In this document: positions 1-7,961 of the stretch, in pieces
How positions within the stretch are numbered: the first letter of the stretch is position 1
Layout of the letters: each line of letters opens with the position of its first letter
NCBI GenBank assembly: GCA_965203505.1
Contig: OZ241880.1
Location: 1,426,001 to 1,490,000, forward strand
Direction: 5' to 3'
Origin: Bin127 sp965203505
GTDB lineage: Bacteria; Chloroflexota; Dehalococcoidia; Lucifugimonadales; Lucifugimonadaceae
Length of the DNA stretch: 64,000 bases
Position numbers and translations under genes: made by a program
The notes under the pieces: generated by a model
What the model was told of the DNA's origin: nothing
The model's database searches: none
Seen by the model: only the letters and a program-made list of their open reading frames with translations

Positions 1-75
1 CGCGGCCGGTATCGCTTGGTAGCCTCTGAGTGCACGGAGAACGTTGCGAAAGGGGATTCCAGCTGGTTCGCTCAT
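1..75 (-). CDS. N-terminus of an OppC-like ABC permease (partial, cut by window edge)
   Basis: Reading the minus strand from the ATG at 75 gives 25 open codons (MSEPAGIPFRNVLRAL..., then RGYQAIPAA) that run off the window. The pattern NVLxALxGxxAxP matches the beginning of the 682-residue permease encoded just upstream (NVLSALNGWHAFPVA). This is therefore probably a further paralogue of the same permease family in the same minus-strand array. The cytoplasmic N-terminal segment before the first membrane helix is all that is visible. Function (peptide/nickel-type ABC import) is inferred from this similarity and from the neighbours only. Confidence 0.55.
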   Translation of the reverse strand, partial: MSEPAGIPFRNVLRALRGYQAIPAA

Positions 76-170
76 CGTGTCAAAATCCTAATCCATTGCG
101 GACAACTTAAGTGGCCACGATTGATGGCGCCACGAATGACGTCCGATTGAAGTGAGTCTCAGTTTCGGAA

Positions 171-214
171 TAATCCGAATGCCGCAGGTTCGGACCCCAT
201 CGGTCGGCGCTGGA
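171..214 (-). pseudogene. Remnant of a dppC-type permease 3' end
   Basis: On the minus strand this stretch reads ADRWGPNLRHSDYS in one frame. That resembles the C-terminal end RDRWDPNLRQLD of the intact DppC-type permease ending at 2400. The DNA is also visibly similar: taatcc, then tgccgcaggtt, then ccca in register with 2401-2435. The stop codon of the intact gene corresponds to TAT here, so the fragment reads on without function. I see no homology beyond about 40 bp, so it is a relic of rearrangement between duplicated permease genes. The rest of the 76-299 gap shows no gene. Confidence 0.4.
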
Positions 215-299
215 CCACATTGCGAAACGGATGGGATTCTGAAGCGCGAGCACGAGTTGATGTAGCAGTGGGCGAAGAATATCGACCCGCCCGATTCGC

Positions 300-2348
300 T
301 CAGATGGGATCTGCGTCCCGAGATGGACTATCTGGACTGATAGGCGCTTCGACTTCGTCCGGGTTAGGTTTGTCATCGGCAAATCGATTGAACCCAGATA
401 TCCCCGCATAGAAAAATCCGAACACGATCGCGGCGTATCCGATCACCGCAAACCAGTAAGTCCACAACCAGTTTCGTGTCTGTAACCCGTGTGAAATGTA
501 GGTCTGGTCTGCCGTCGGGTCTACGATCACGGCCAACGTGTCGTCGATAAACAGCAGATTAGCCGGGAATCGGTAGTGGAACGCCGCGAGCAATCCCGCG
601 GTCAGCAATACGCAAGGCACGACGAAGGTAGCCCACTTCGCCAGCGCCTCGACATTCGGGATCGCATTGTCGAATCGGAATGATGGTTTTGCGATCGCTA
701 TCGCCAAATAACCGATCCCCAAAGCGACTGCGAAGTCTCGGACGATGGTGACGGCCCTTGAGATTGCCAATCCTTGGTCTGAGAGCGCGAGATTGACAGG
801 ATCGAACCACCGCGAAACCGCTAGCAACCACCCATGGTAACCAAACGTCATTGTCAGTCCGATCAAAGCGACCAGCGCGACGAAGGTCCCAACCATCCTC
901 CTAATCGCGTTCGAGGATGCCGACGATACGGTCCACAATGCGGCGGAAACGATACACCCGACTAATCCGAGCGTCACCACCTGCGCCGCGAATCGCAGAG
1001 CGAAGTCAAACGTAAGTCGATGAGTCGGGGCGTTGCGATGCTGGAAATATAGGTCCAAGCAACGTTGACCTGCGTCAATATGGAGCTGTTCCGGTGGCAC
1101 TGACCTCAAGATGTTGAGCCTTGAACTCAGCTCATTGGCGCATGCAATAGCCTCTAGTCTTCCTTGCACGGATCGTGCCAACCCGCTTTGGTAATCGCCT
1201 GTCCAATCTTGTGCCAGTTCTCTAACGATTGGCACCGCCTCGGCAACCGCAAAACGCGTGATCGCAATCGCCACTACGACCCCGGTGATGGCTAGGAGCC
1301 ATCGACGCCTTCTCGCACTCGCAGCGGCGTCGATTGAAATTCCCCTCGAGGGAGTGGGCATCGAAGTCGATTTGAACCTGCCCAGTATGCGATGGACAAC
1401 CCACCACGTCGCTAAAGACACGAACGAGATCGGAACCAAAACCATCGGCACGAGCGGACTAAGCATGCCAACGTGCTCGAAAAGGTAGTCAGGTTCGAAA
1501 TTCCACGTGATCCCGGCGTTTTGGACGGATGTCGTTCCAGATCGAAAGAAAACTAACGCGGCGCTAGACAATGCGGCTAGTACGATCCACGGCGCCAGGG
1601 AGACTAGCTGCACTCGAAGTTGCCGACAAAAACCGTGGTTGGAGTTTTCGCTATCGACGGTTGAAAACCAAGAGGCTCGACACGTGTCGTCGAATCGATA
1701 GGCGATCGCGACGATGGCAAGAGTTATCACAGCAGCGGCGCTGGAAAGTGCAACAAACGCTGACCACGCCTCGTCATTGCCGCCCCCAGCGCCAGAATGG
1801 ATCACGCCGAAAACGTACAGCGTAAGTGGTTCGGAGAGTAAGAAGATACCGAACGGAACGAGACTCACGCTCGCGATCAGGTAGGCAATCAACCGGCCTC
1901 TTCGACGCCAACCATTGATCACCGCACCTACGACTGCCCCTAAGACCACGCCGACTAAGACGCTTGGGGCGACTACCCACAACGATGTTCGGGCTCCGTG
2001 CATCAACCTCGAGAATACGTCTCGACCGTTGTGATCGGTGCCGAGAATGTTGGCTGCGCTGCAATCTGAAGAACGGGACGCAGGGTGTTCCGCGATGATC
2101 AACACCTCCATCCCAAGCGGCGGGCACAATCGATCAGCCACCGTGCCCCTGTTAGGCGCGAACGGCGCAATAGTCGGACCGAATACGCCTAGGAAAACGT
2201 AAAGCGCAACAACGGCAACAGGAAAGGCGTGCCAGCCATTCAACGCTGACAGTACGTTATTCAGAACGCTGCGGTGTCTGCCGGGAGGCAGAGTTTCTGG
2301 TCCGTTCGGAGGATCCGGATCATCTGGTTGAGAAGCGGCTGGTTGCAT
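300..2348 (-). CDS. Aberrant OppC/DppC-like ABC permease with extra membrane domain
   Basis: A 682-residue membrane protein. Residues 1-140 look like a DppC/OppC N-terminus: a first helix after NGWHAFP, then LGTDHNGRDVFSRLMHGARTS, the hallmark of peptide/nickel permeases, and a second helix. After that the match fades. I cannot find the usual EAA coupling loop that docks on the ATPase (compare the neighbour's RAQTLSLRESDYVQFARVAG). In its place is a poorly conserved, Cys- and Ser-containing loop. From about residue 345 to the end there is an additional multi-helix domain that normal 300-residue permeases lack. It lies 51 bp downstream of a normal DppC and is probably co-transcribed. It may have lost transport coupling, or may be an accessory subunit; the function is open. 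Confidence 0.6.
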   Translation of the reverse strand: MQPAASQPDDPDPPNGPETLPPGRHRSVLNNVLSALNGWHAFPVAVVALYVFLGVFGPTIAPFAPNRGTVADRLCPPLGMEVLIIAEHPASRSSDCSAANILGTDHNGRDVFSRLMHGARTSLWVVAPSVLVGVVLGAVVGAVINGWRRRGRLIAYLIASVSLVPFGIFLLSEPLTLYVFGVIHSGAGGGNDEAWSAFVALSSAAAVITLAIVAIAYRFDDTCRASWFSTVDSENSNHGFCRQLRVQLVSLAPWIVLAALSSAALVFFRSGTTSVQNAGITWNFEPDYLFEHVGMLSPLVPMVLVPISFVSLATWWVVHRILGRFKSTSMPTPSRGISIDAAASARRRRWLLAITGVVVAIAITRFAVAEAVPIVRELAQDWTGDYQSGLARSVQGRLEAIACANELSSRLNILRSVPPEQLHIDAGQRCLDLYFQHRNAPTHRLTFDFALRFAAQVVTLGLVGCIVSAALWTVSSASSNAIRRMVGTFVALVALIGLTMTFGYHGWLLAVSRWFDPVNLALSDQGLAISRAVTIVRDFAVALGIGYLAIAIAKPSFRFDNAIPNVEALAKWATFVVPCVLLTAGLLAAFHYRFPANLLFIDDTLAVIVDPTADQTYISHGLQTRNWLWTYWFAVIGYAAIVFGFFYAGISGFNRFADDKPNPDEVEAPISPDSPSRDADPI

Positions 2349-2399
2349 GATCCCGGCGAGTTCCTATCGTTTCCGTCGTCAGGAGACTCGTCAACCAGG

Positions 2400-3332
2400 C
2401 TAATCCAATTGCCGCAGGTTGGGGTCCCAGCGATCTCGCATCCAGTCGCCAACGAAGTTGCCGGCCATTACGACTAGGAAGATGGCCATGCCGGGAATGG
2501 CGGACAGCCACCACGAATCTCCGATGTACTCGCGGCCGTTTGCGACCATTGCTCCCCATGCCGGTGTAGGTGGCGGTATGCCCACGGCCAAGTAGCTCAA
2601 GGTCGCTTCTGTGAGGATGATGCCTCCGACGCCAAGGGTGGCGCTAACAACGACGATATTGATGACGCCAGGGAGGATGTGCCGCAATAGGATGTGTGCG
2701 GACGATGCTCCTGCTACTCGCGCGAATTGGACGTAATCGGATTCGCGCAGGCTCAAGGTTTGGGCCCTCACGAGGCGAACCGCACCGGGCCAAGAAATCA
2801 GAGCCAGCAGGGCGATAAGGATTTTGAGGTCCTGTCCGAAGATGCTTACAACGATCAACGCGAGCATGATGAAGGGCAGAGCAGCCCAGATGTCGACGAT
2901 GCGCATGATGATCTCGTCCGTGTGTCTGCCGAAGTAGCCAGCCAACAGGCCGCACGTAGTACCTACAGTCACCCCTACGGTTATAGACACGACGACAACC
3001 AAAGCGGAGATCCGTGCACCGTGGATGATGCGACTGAGTAGGTCGCGACCGATGAAATCGCTGCCGAGGATGTAGAACTGACCTGATTGACCAGTTGACA
3101 TCGGAGCGGTGTTGCGATCGAGGAGGTTGTTGACGTACGGATCTTGAGGGGCGACTTGATCTGCGAAGATAGCGGACACGATGAGAGTGAGGATTATGAA
3201 CGCTGGGATAATGGGCCAGCGACGCAGAATGTAGAAGCCGTAACCGAGCCAGCCGAGGGTGTGACGGCGATTGACCGCCGTCGGCGCGGCCGCAGCGTCT
3301 GCTATGACTCGTTCTTGAGATTGTGTTGCCAT
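2400..3332 (-). CDS. dppC: ABC transporter permease, DppC/OppC family
   Basis: A 310-residue inner-membrane permease of the peptide/nickel class. An N-terminal cytoplasmic tail precedes the first helix (WPIIPAFIILTLIV). Then comes the family motif LGSDFIGRDLLSRIIHGAR, four to five further helices, and a clear EAA-type coupling loop (RAQTLSLRESDYVQFARVAG) for contact with the ATPase. The C-terminal DRWDPNLRQLD is typical. The gene starts 7 bp after the stop of the DppB-type permease, so the two form a translationally close pair and should assemble as a heterodimer. The cognate binding lipoprotein lies upstream (4392-6422). The substrate is unknown; oligopeptides or other organic solutes are usual for this family. 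Confidence 0.9.
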   Translation of the reverse strand: MATQSQERVIADAAAAPTAVNRRHTLGWLGYGFYILRRWPIIPAFIILTLIVSAIFADQVAPQDPYVNNLLDRNTAPMSTGQSGQFYILGSDFIGRDLLSRIIHGARISALVVVVSITVGVTVGTTCGLLAGYFGRHTDEIIMRIVDIWAALPFIMLALIVVSIFGQDLKILIALLALISWPGAVRLVRAQTLSLRESDYVQFARVAGASSAHILLRHILPGVINIVVVSATLGVGGIILTEATLSYLAVGIPPPTPAWGAMVANGREYIGDSWWLSAIPGMAIFLVVMAGNFVGDWMRDRWDPNLRQLD

Positions 3333-3339
3333 TGTTGGT

Positions 3340-4275
3340 CTACGCGTAGCGGATCCTAGGATCTAGGATTGCGTAAAGCACGTCCATTGTCAGCACTACG
3401 ATCACGTAGAGAACAACGGTCAAGAAGGTTATAGCGGAGATCAGCGGGAAGTCGTTGCCTTGCACGGCTTGGACTGCGACGCGACCGAGGCCGGGCCACG
3501 AGAACACGGTTTCAATGACGGTTGTGCCGTTGATGAAACCGATCAAGATCAATCCCGACAGTGTGAGTGGGGGAATGATGGCGTTGCGAAACGCGTGTTT
3601 CCAGATGACCCTGTTGTAATCTACGCCTTTTGCACGCGCGAACTTGACGTACTCAGATTCGAGCACTTCGAGCATCGACGACCTCGTAAGTCTGAGATAC
3701 GCGGCGGCCGGCAACCATCCGAGAACGATTGACGGCAAGACGTAGTTGCTAACGGCAAAGCCATCCCCGCGAGTGCCAGCCGGCAACCACTCCAGTTCCC
3801 CTGAAAAAATCAAGATTGCCATGATGCCTACCCAGAAAACGGGAGCCGCTTGACCAACCAACGCTATGCCGCGGGCTACGTAGTCGAGAAGTCGACCTCT
3901 TTGCACGGCGGACACTATGCCTAAAGGCACTCCCAAGATGGTTCCGAATGTCCAGGCGATTATGCCTAGTTGGATCGATGTCCAGAACCGTTCTCGTACG
4001 ACGGTGATGACCGGGCGTTGATGGATGAGGCTGTCGCCGTATTGTCCTCGGAGGTATCGACCGACCCAGATGACGTATTGGAATACGACGGGTTGGTCGA
4101 GCGCAAGTTCTTTTCTGAATCGTTCGCGAGTTTCCTCAGCGAGTGCGCCGCCGTATTCATCCAAGTACAGGTCCAGCGGATCGCCAGACAGACGCGAAAG
4201 GACAAAAATCACTAGCAACGCGCCAAGGATCGCGATGATTCCGTAAAGGACTCGGCGGGCTAGGAAACTACGCAT
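3340..4275 (-). CDS. dppB: ABC transporter permease, DppB/OppB family
   Basis: A 311-residue permease with the standard DppB layout. A first helix (RRVLYGIIAILGALLVIFVL) is followed by the extracellular loop with RLSGDP, then five more helices. The EAA loop LRLTRSSMLEVLESEYVKFARAKG and the C-terminal DVLYAILDPRIRY are both classic for this subfamily. It pairs with the DppC-type gene that follows 7 bp later. Upstream, separated by 116 bp containing a perfect palindrome, is the binding-protein gene of the same operon. The palindrome could reduce read-through so that binding protein is made in excess over permease, as is common in such operons. Confidence 0.92.
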   Translation of the reverse strand: MRSFLARRVLYGIIAILGALLVIFVLSRLSGDPLDLYLDEYGGALAEETRERFRKELALDQPVVFQYVIWVGRYLRGQYGDSLIHQRPVITVVRERFWTSIQLGIIAWTFGTILGVPLGIVSAVQRGRLLDYVARGIALVGQAAPVFWVGIMAILIFSGELEWLPAGTRGDGFAVSNYVLPSIVLGWLPAAAYLRLTRSSMLEVLESEYVKFARAKGVDYNRVIWKHAFRNAIIPPLTLSGLILIGFINGTTVIETVFSWPGLGRVAVQAVQGNDFPLISAITFLTVVLYVIVVLTMDVLYAILDPRIRYA

Positions 4276-4297
4276 CGGATAACAGATTAACGGTAGT

Positions 4298-4328
4298 GGT
4301 AGGGGCAGGTTTCAAACCTGCCCCTACC
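4298..4328. repeat. 31-bp perfect palindrome between binding-protein and permease genes
   Basis: Two 15-bp arms, ggtaggggcaggttt and its exact complement, are separated by a single base. The transcript would fold into a very stable hairpin between the end of the lipoprotein gene and the start of dppB on the minus strand. No T-run follows on either strand, so it looks more like a REP-type dispersed palindrome or an mRNA stabiliser than a classical terminator. A second, weaker inverted pair (gacgccg at 4344, cggcgtc at 4364) lies just beyond it. Confidence 0.7.
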
Positions 4329-4391
4329 CTACATGGCGGATGAGACGCCGGATTTTGGCAATGCGGCGTCCCATTATCGACGAATGACGCG

Positions 4392-6422
4392 CTACGGCTG
4401 CCAGTCAACCTCTTCAAGGTTGAACCATCCACAACCGCCGATGCACATCTGCGGCGGGATTGGCCAGCTCTTGATCTTGTTACCGTCGAAGGTGTTGAAC
4501 GCGGGTTGCTCGTTCACACCAACGTTGATGGAGACCTCTCGGGCGTAGTCGAAGTGCTCGATAGCGAGTTCGGTACGCTTGCGCCGGTCGAGTTCCTTCG
4601 TCATCTGGTCGAAGATCTCGTCCCATCGTGGCAAGATGCTAGCGGCGCAAATCGTGCCGCCGATCTTGTGCGATGTCGTCTCGTTCGACTTCGGAAGGTC
4701 GACGCTCAAAGCCGAGAAACTGTCACCACAGGTCCGGTACTGGATCTGGTTAAACGACAGGTTGACGAGGTTAGGTCGATGCTCCGAGTATGGTGAATGG
4801 TCGAGGCTAACCCTTACGTTAAGGGTGGCAAGCCATTCGGCGGCAATCGCTTCGACGATCTCTTGGTGCGTTCCCACGCCGGTCCAGATGGTTACTTCGA
4901 AGCCGTCGCCCCAACCTGCTTCGTCCATCAGACGTTTGGCTTCGTCGCGGTCGAAATTGTACGCCCAACCGTGAGACTCGGCGTTTTCAGCCCAAGTCTG
5001 CGAGTTGACCGACAGGTTGGTGATGTGGTTGACGTAACCGAGGCCGTTAAGGATGGCGGCGTTGATGCCTTCGCGGTCGACTGCTGCTGCCAAGGCTTGT
5101 CGAACATTGATAGCCGATTGCATCGACTCTTCGTTGCCGTACTCACCTACCCAAGGCAGGGACGTGTCGTAACCCGGTCGGTCCAACTCGGTACCCTCGG
5201 TGAAGTGATGGGTTTGCCAGTAGTTTCCACCAAAGTAGAGGCCGTTCATGCGGGCCGCCGTCGGGTTGGCGGTGAAGCCTTGCTCGACGAGTCCGGGAAC
5301 GTCTTTTAGGGCAATGTTCGCGGCGTGTGCTTGGCCGGTCTCGAGCATCGTCTTTCGGACGGCGGCTTCGGGAACGGCTAGGATCTCGACGCGTGCCATC
5401 TCCGGAACCTTGCGCCAGTGTGCTGACTGCGCGTTCAGGACGGCGCGGTCGTCGGATGACCAAGTCTCGAAGACGAAGGGGCCAGTGCCGACGAATACGT
5501 CGACCATGCCCTCAGGTCCGAATTCGTCGAAGACCTTCTTGCTGTGCACGCCCATGCTCTGCCAGTAAGGGCTGAGGTTGCGGCGCAGGACACCGACTTC
5601 CCAAATGTTGACGTGCATGCGGACCTTGCTCGGGTCGATGACCTCAAACTCTGTGGCCATGGCTCGGAAGTCTCCGGCCTGGTCGTGTCGGGAGTCGGGG
5701 TTTGTGTTGGGGTTGGCGTTGTTGAAGCTCCACGCAACGTCTTCGGCGGTCATTTCGCCATAGCCGTTATGGAAGCTAACTCCACGGCGGATGTCGAAGT
5801 CGACCCACGTCTGATCGTCAGCTACGGTCCAATCTGTGGCTAGTCTCGGTACAGCGTTCGCGCTTGAGTCGAGCCAGAGCAGAGTTTCGTACGCTCCCAT
5901 GCGGAACTTCTGGTTACCGCAGCCGGGTACACATTGCTCGGGATATCCGACCGGGACACCGACACCGCCTTCGGCGATGATCACGGTGCCTTGGGGGTTA
6001 CCTGTTACGAGTTCGCCGTCCGGCGCCATCGCTTCGACTTCCACGATGACGGTTTGGACGACTGGGACTTCGACTTCGCGTTCGACGACGACGGTCTCTA
6101 CGACACGTTCGCCTTCTTTCTCGACGACGACTTCTTTTTCGACGACGACGGTCTGGACGACTGTTTCACCAGCGACCTGGACCTCTTTTTCGACGACGAC
6201 GGTCTGAACCACCTCGACCTCGACTTCAACCTCTTTCTCGACGACGACGGTCTGGACTACAGTCTCGCCTTCACGTTCGACGACGACTTCCTTCTCGACG
6301 ACGACGGTCTGGATAACCGTCTCGGTGACGGTTTCACCACAAGCGATGATGACCGACGCCACGAGTACGGCGGGCAGCAATACAAGCGCTGCTAACCGCG
6401 ATCTCTTTGACAAGTACTTCAT
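4392..6422 (-). CDS. Peptide/nickel-type ABC transporter substrate-binding lipoprotein
   Basis: A 676-residue family-5 extracellular solute-binding protein. The start has a strong ribosome site (AGGAGG at 6429-6434, 7 nt before ATG). The signal peptide ends in a lipobox (SVIIAC) with acyl-acceptor Cys28, so the protein is probably anchored outside the cytoplasmic membrane. Residues 31-130 are a Val/Glu/Thr-rich repeat stalk (units like ETVVQTVVVEKEV). The binding domain follows from about 160, with family motifs such as WTVADDQTWVDFDIRRGVSFHNG and TAEDVAWSF. The stalk presumably lifts the binding domain away from the membrane. It is the first gene of the operon with the permeases downstream. 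Ligand is unknown. Confidence 0.92.
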   Translation of the reverse strand: MKYLSKRSRLAALVLLPAVLVASVIIACGETVTETVIQTVVVEKEVVVEREGETVVQTVVVEKEVEVEVEVVQTVVVEKEVQVAGETVVQTVVVEKEVVVEKEGERVVETVVVEREVEVPVVQTVIVEVEAMAPDGELVTGNPQGTVIIAEGGVGVPVGYPEQCVPGCGNQKFRMGAYETLLWLDSSANAVPRLATDWTVADDQTWVDFDIRRGVSFHNGYGEMTAEDVAWSFNNANPNTNPDSRHDQAGDFRAMATEFEVIDPSKVRMHVNIWEVGVLRRNLSPYWQSMGVHSKKVFDEFGPEGMVDVFVGTGPFVFETWSSDDRAVLNAQSAHWRKVPEMARVEILAVPEAAVRKTMLETGQAHAANIALKDVPGLVEQGFTANPTAARMNGLYFGGNYWQTHHFTEGTELDRPGYDTSLPWVGEYGNEESMQSAINVRQALAAAVDREGINAAILNGLGYVNHITNLSVNSQTWAENAESHGWAYNFDRDEAKRLMDEAGWGDGFEVTIWTGVGTHQEIVEAIAAEWLATLNVRVSLDHSPYSEHRPNLVNLSFNQIQYRTCGDSFSALSVDLPKSNETTSHKIGGTICAASILPRWDEIFDQMTKELDRRKRTELAIEHFDYAREVSINVGVNEQPAFNTFDGNKIKSWPIPPQMCIGGCGWFNLEEVDWQP
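6033..6332 (-). repeat. Val/Glu-rich repeat-coding region of binding lipoprotein 1
   Basis: Encodes residues 31-130 of the lipoprotein: imperfect repetitions of a core QTVVVEKEV joined by short linkers (VVEREGET, EVEVEV, QVAGET, VVEKEGER). The copies are less regular than in the two paralogues at 10-13 kb. Because the codons are GTC/GAC-rich, the opposite strand stays open over a long Asp-rich frame that is an artefact. Confidence 0.8.
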
Positions 6423-6625
6423 TCTTAACCTCCTAAGCTAAGCGAAGGGTTGGACCGGCAAATGTTTGGCTGACGCAACGCAACAAAAGATGCCCACGGC
6501 GAAACTGCCAAGGTTGCCGACACGTGTGGGAATGTATACCACAAATGGCAGGAATCGCATAGCGATCAGCGGTGGAAATCGCTGATTGGAGTGCGATTCT
6601 CGAAGAAATTTACGACATAACGAGG

Positions 6626-7768
6626 CTACAACTCGGCAACTCTGACCGAGTTGAAGTACTGCCAGTCCCACACGGCGCCCCATCCGGGTCGGTTAGGCGG
6701 AGTTACCTTGCCGTTCTGCGGGATCGGAGGATTCAACAGCCCGATCTCGCGTCCCAATTCGTCGCGTGATCCGCCAGGGAAGTATTCGTAGTAGGAGGTG
6801 TTGGGAATGGCGCAGACCATGTGTGTGTGGACGAGGCCGAACAGGCCGCCGGGGCCGTTGAGTTCGACGTTGGCTCCGCGGTTTGCCGCATGTCGTGCTA
6901 GATCGAGCAGCGCAGTGGTTCCGTGGCGGGCATGGGCACGGACAAGGTCGCACGCGCCTTGTTCGAGCCATATTTTCGAGATTTCGGGTTCGTGCATCAT
7001 CGTTTCGAGCGCCATCACCGGGATTTCGAGCTCGTTGCAGAGAGTTTGCAATCCGTTGAAGTCGCGGTCCGGAATGGCTTCTTCGAACCACCTGTAACCG
7101 TGGTCTTCCAAAGCGCGGCCACCGACCAGCGCATCTTGAAGGTCGTATCGAGCGCCTGCGGCATCGTGCATGATGTCGACCTCATCGCCGACCGCGCGTC
7201 GAATTTCACCGAACCATGAGACATTCTTGGCGACGGGCCATGACAGGTGGTCCTTGACCGCTTCGAAACCGAGCGATAGGGCATGGTGGCAGTCTTCGAT
7301 CGCCGCTTCCAATGTTCCGCCACCGCGGTAGTTATAGTACGCGGGAACCGAGTCGCTAGCAGCGCCGATAAGCTGATAAACGGGTTTATTGGCGGCTTTC
7401 CCTGCGATATCCCATAGGCAGTTGTCGAAAGCGCCGAACGAACCGGGCATCGTGAAGATGTGCCGAGTCGCGGTACGAAGTTTTGAATCCAGACGTTCGC
7501 GTTCCAGAGGGTTTTCGTCGATTGCGAGCTGTCTAAGGTGTTCGAGATCGATCTGCCGCATCGTTGTGTAACGCGCGTCGCCGACGGTGCAGATGCCTTC
7601 GATGCCTTCATCGGTAAGGACGCGTAAGACGTGGTACTCGGTGGGACCGGGGTGGGTGGGACGTGATCGCCATACCTCGCGGTCGCCTAAAGGCTCAAGC
7701 TCCAGATTGAAGAACGGAGTCTGAGTCGGTAACTCGAAGATCGAGAGGCGGATGTCGGAGATTCTCAA
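6626..7768 (-). CDS. Enolase-superfamily (mandelate racemase/muconate-lactonizing-like) enzyme
   Basis: 380 residues with an N-terminal capping domain and a C-terminal barrel of the enolase superfamily. These enzymes abstract the alpha-proton of a carboxylate using Mg2+. Candidate metal ligands at the usual strand ends are Asp in DIMHDAAGARYD, Glu in RWFEEAIPD and Glu in PVMALETMMHE. The catalytic Lys site reads AVKDHLSW, so the second Lys of the normal KxK is replaced. The usual late His motif is replaced by ELNGPGG, so the precise reaction cannot be assigned. It lies between two ABC import sets on the same strand, which suggests catabolism of an imported acid or lactone. The ATG at 7768 has no strong ribosome site. 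Confidence 0.8.
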   Translation of the reverse strand: MRISDIRLSIFELPTQTPFFNLELEPLGDREVWRSRPTHPGPTEYHVLRVLTDEGIEGICTVGDARYTTMRQIDLEHLRQLAIDENPLERERLDSKLRTATRHIFTMPGSFGAFDNCLWDIAGKAANKPVYQLIGAASDSVPAYYNYRGGGTLEAAIEDCHHALSLGFEAVKDHLSWPVAKNVSWFGEIRRAVGDEVDIMHDAAGARYDLQDALVGGRALEDHGYRWFEEAIPDRDFNGLQTLCNELEIPVMALETMMHEPEISKIWLEQGACDLVRAHARHGTTALLDLARHAANRGANVELNGPGGLFGLVHTHMVCAIPNTSYYEYFPGGSRDELGREIGLLNPPIPQNGKVTPPNRPGWGAVWDWQYFNSVRVAEL

Positions 7769-7797
7769 GTTGCTACTCTGTAAGCGAATGTGCGCGG

Positions 7798-7943
7798 ATC
7801 CCGGCTTTCGCGAGAGTTTTCAAAACTCTTGTTTTGGGATTCTGGGTTTGATCGAGTTGCAAGTGCCCCCTTTGTCCTTCGGACATTTCCTCCGCCGGCG
7901 GGGGAAACCTTGAGTTTTGCAAACGTCTGGCTTTCGCCGGGAT
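7798..7943. repeat. Composite intergenic palindromic element
   Basis: A 146-bp non-coding element bounded by inverted ends atcccggc (7798-7805) and gccgggat (7936-7943). It contains an internal 8-bp palindrome (agagtttt/aaaactct around 7821) and a ccccc...ggggg segment with nested small hairpins (ccttcgg, cgccggcg). The end sequence cggctttcg recurs near 23010. It looks like a miniature dispersed repeat inserted between the permease and enolase-superfamily genes. Confidence 0.5.
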
Positions 7944-7961
7944 GACGATTGGGACTGTGGT

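Noticed and set aside
5934..6395. Long Asp-rich open frame opposite the lipoprotein 1 stalk
   Set aside because: It is the antisense of GTC/GAC-rich repeat codons; low complexity, no ribosome site, and the other strand is a clear gene.
6565..6586. Inverted repeat atcagcg/cgctgat downstream of the enolase-superfamily gene
   Set aside because: Only a 7-bp stem with no T-run; too weak to call a terminator.
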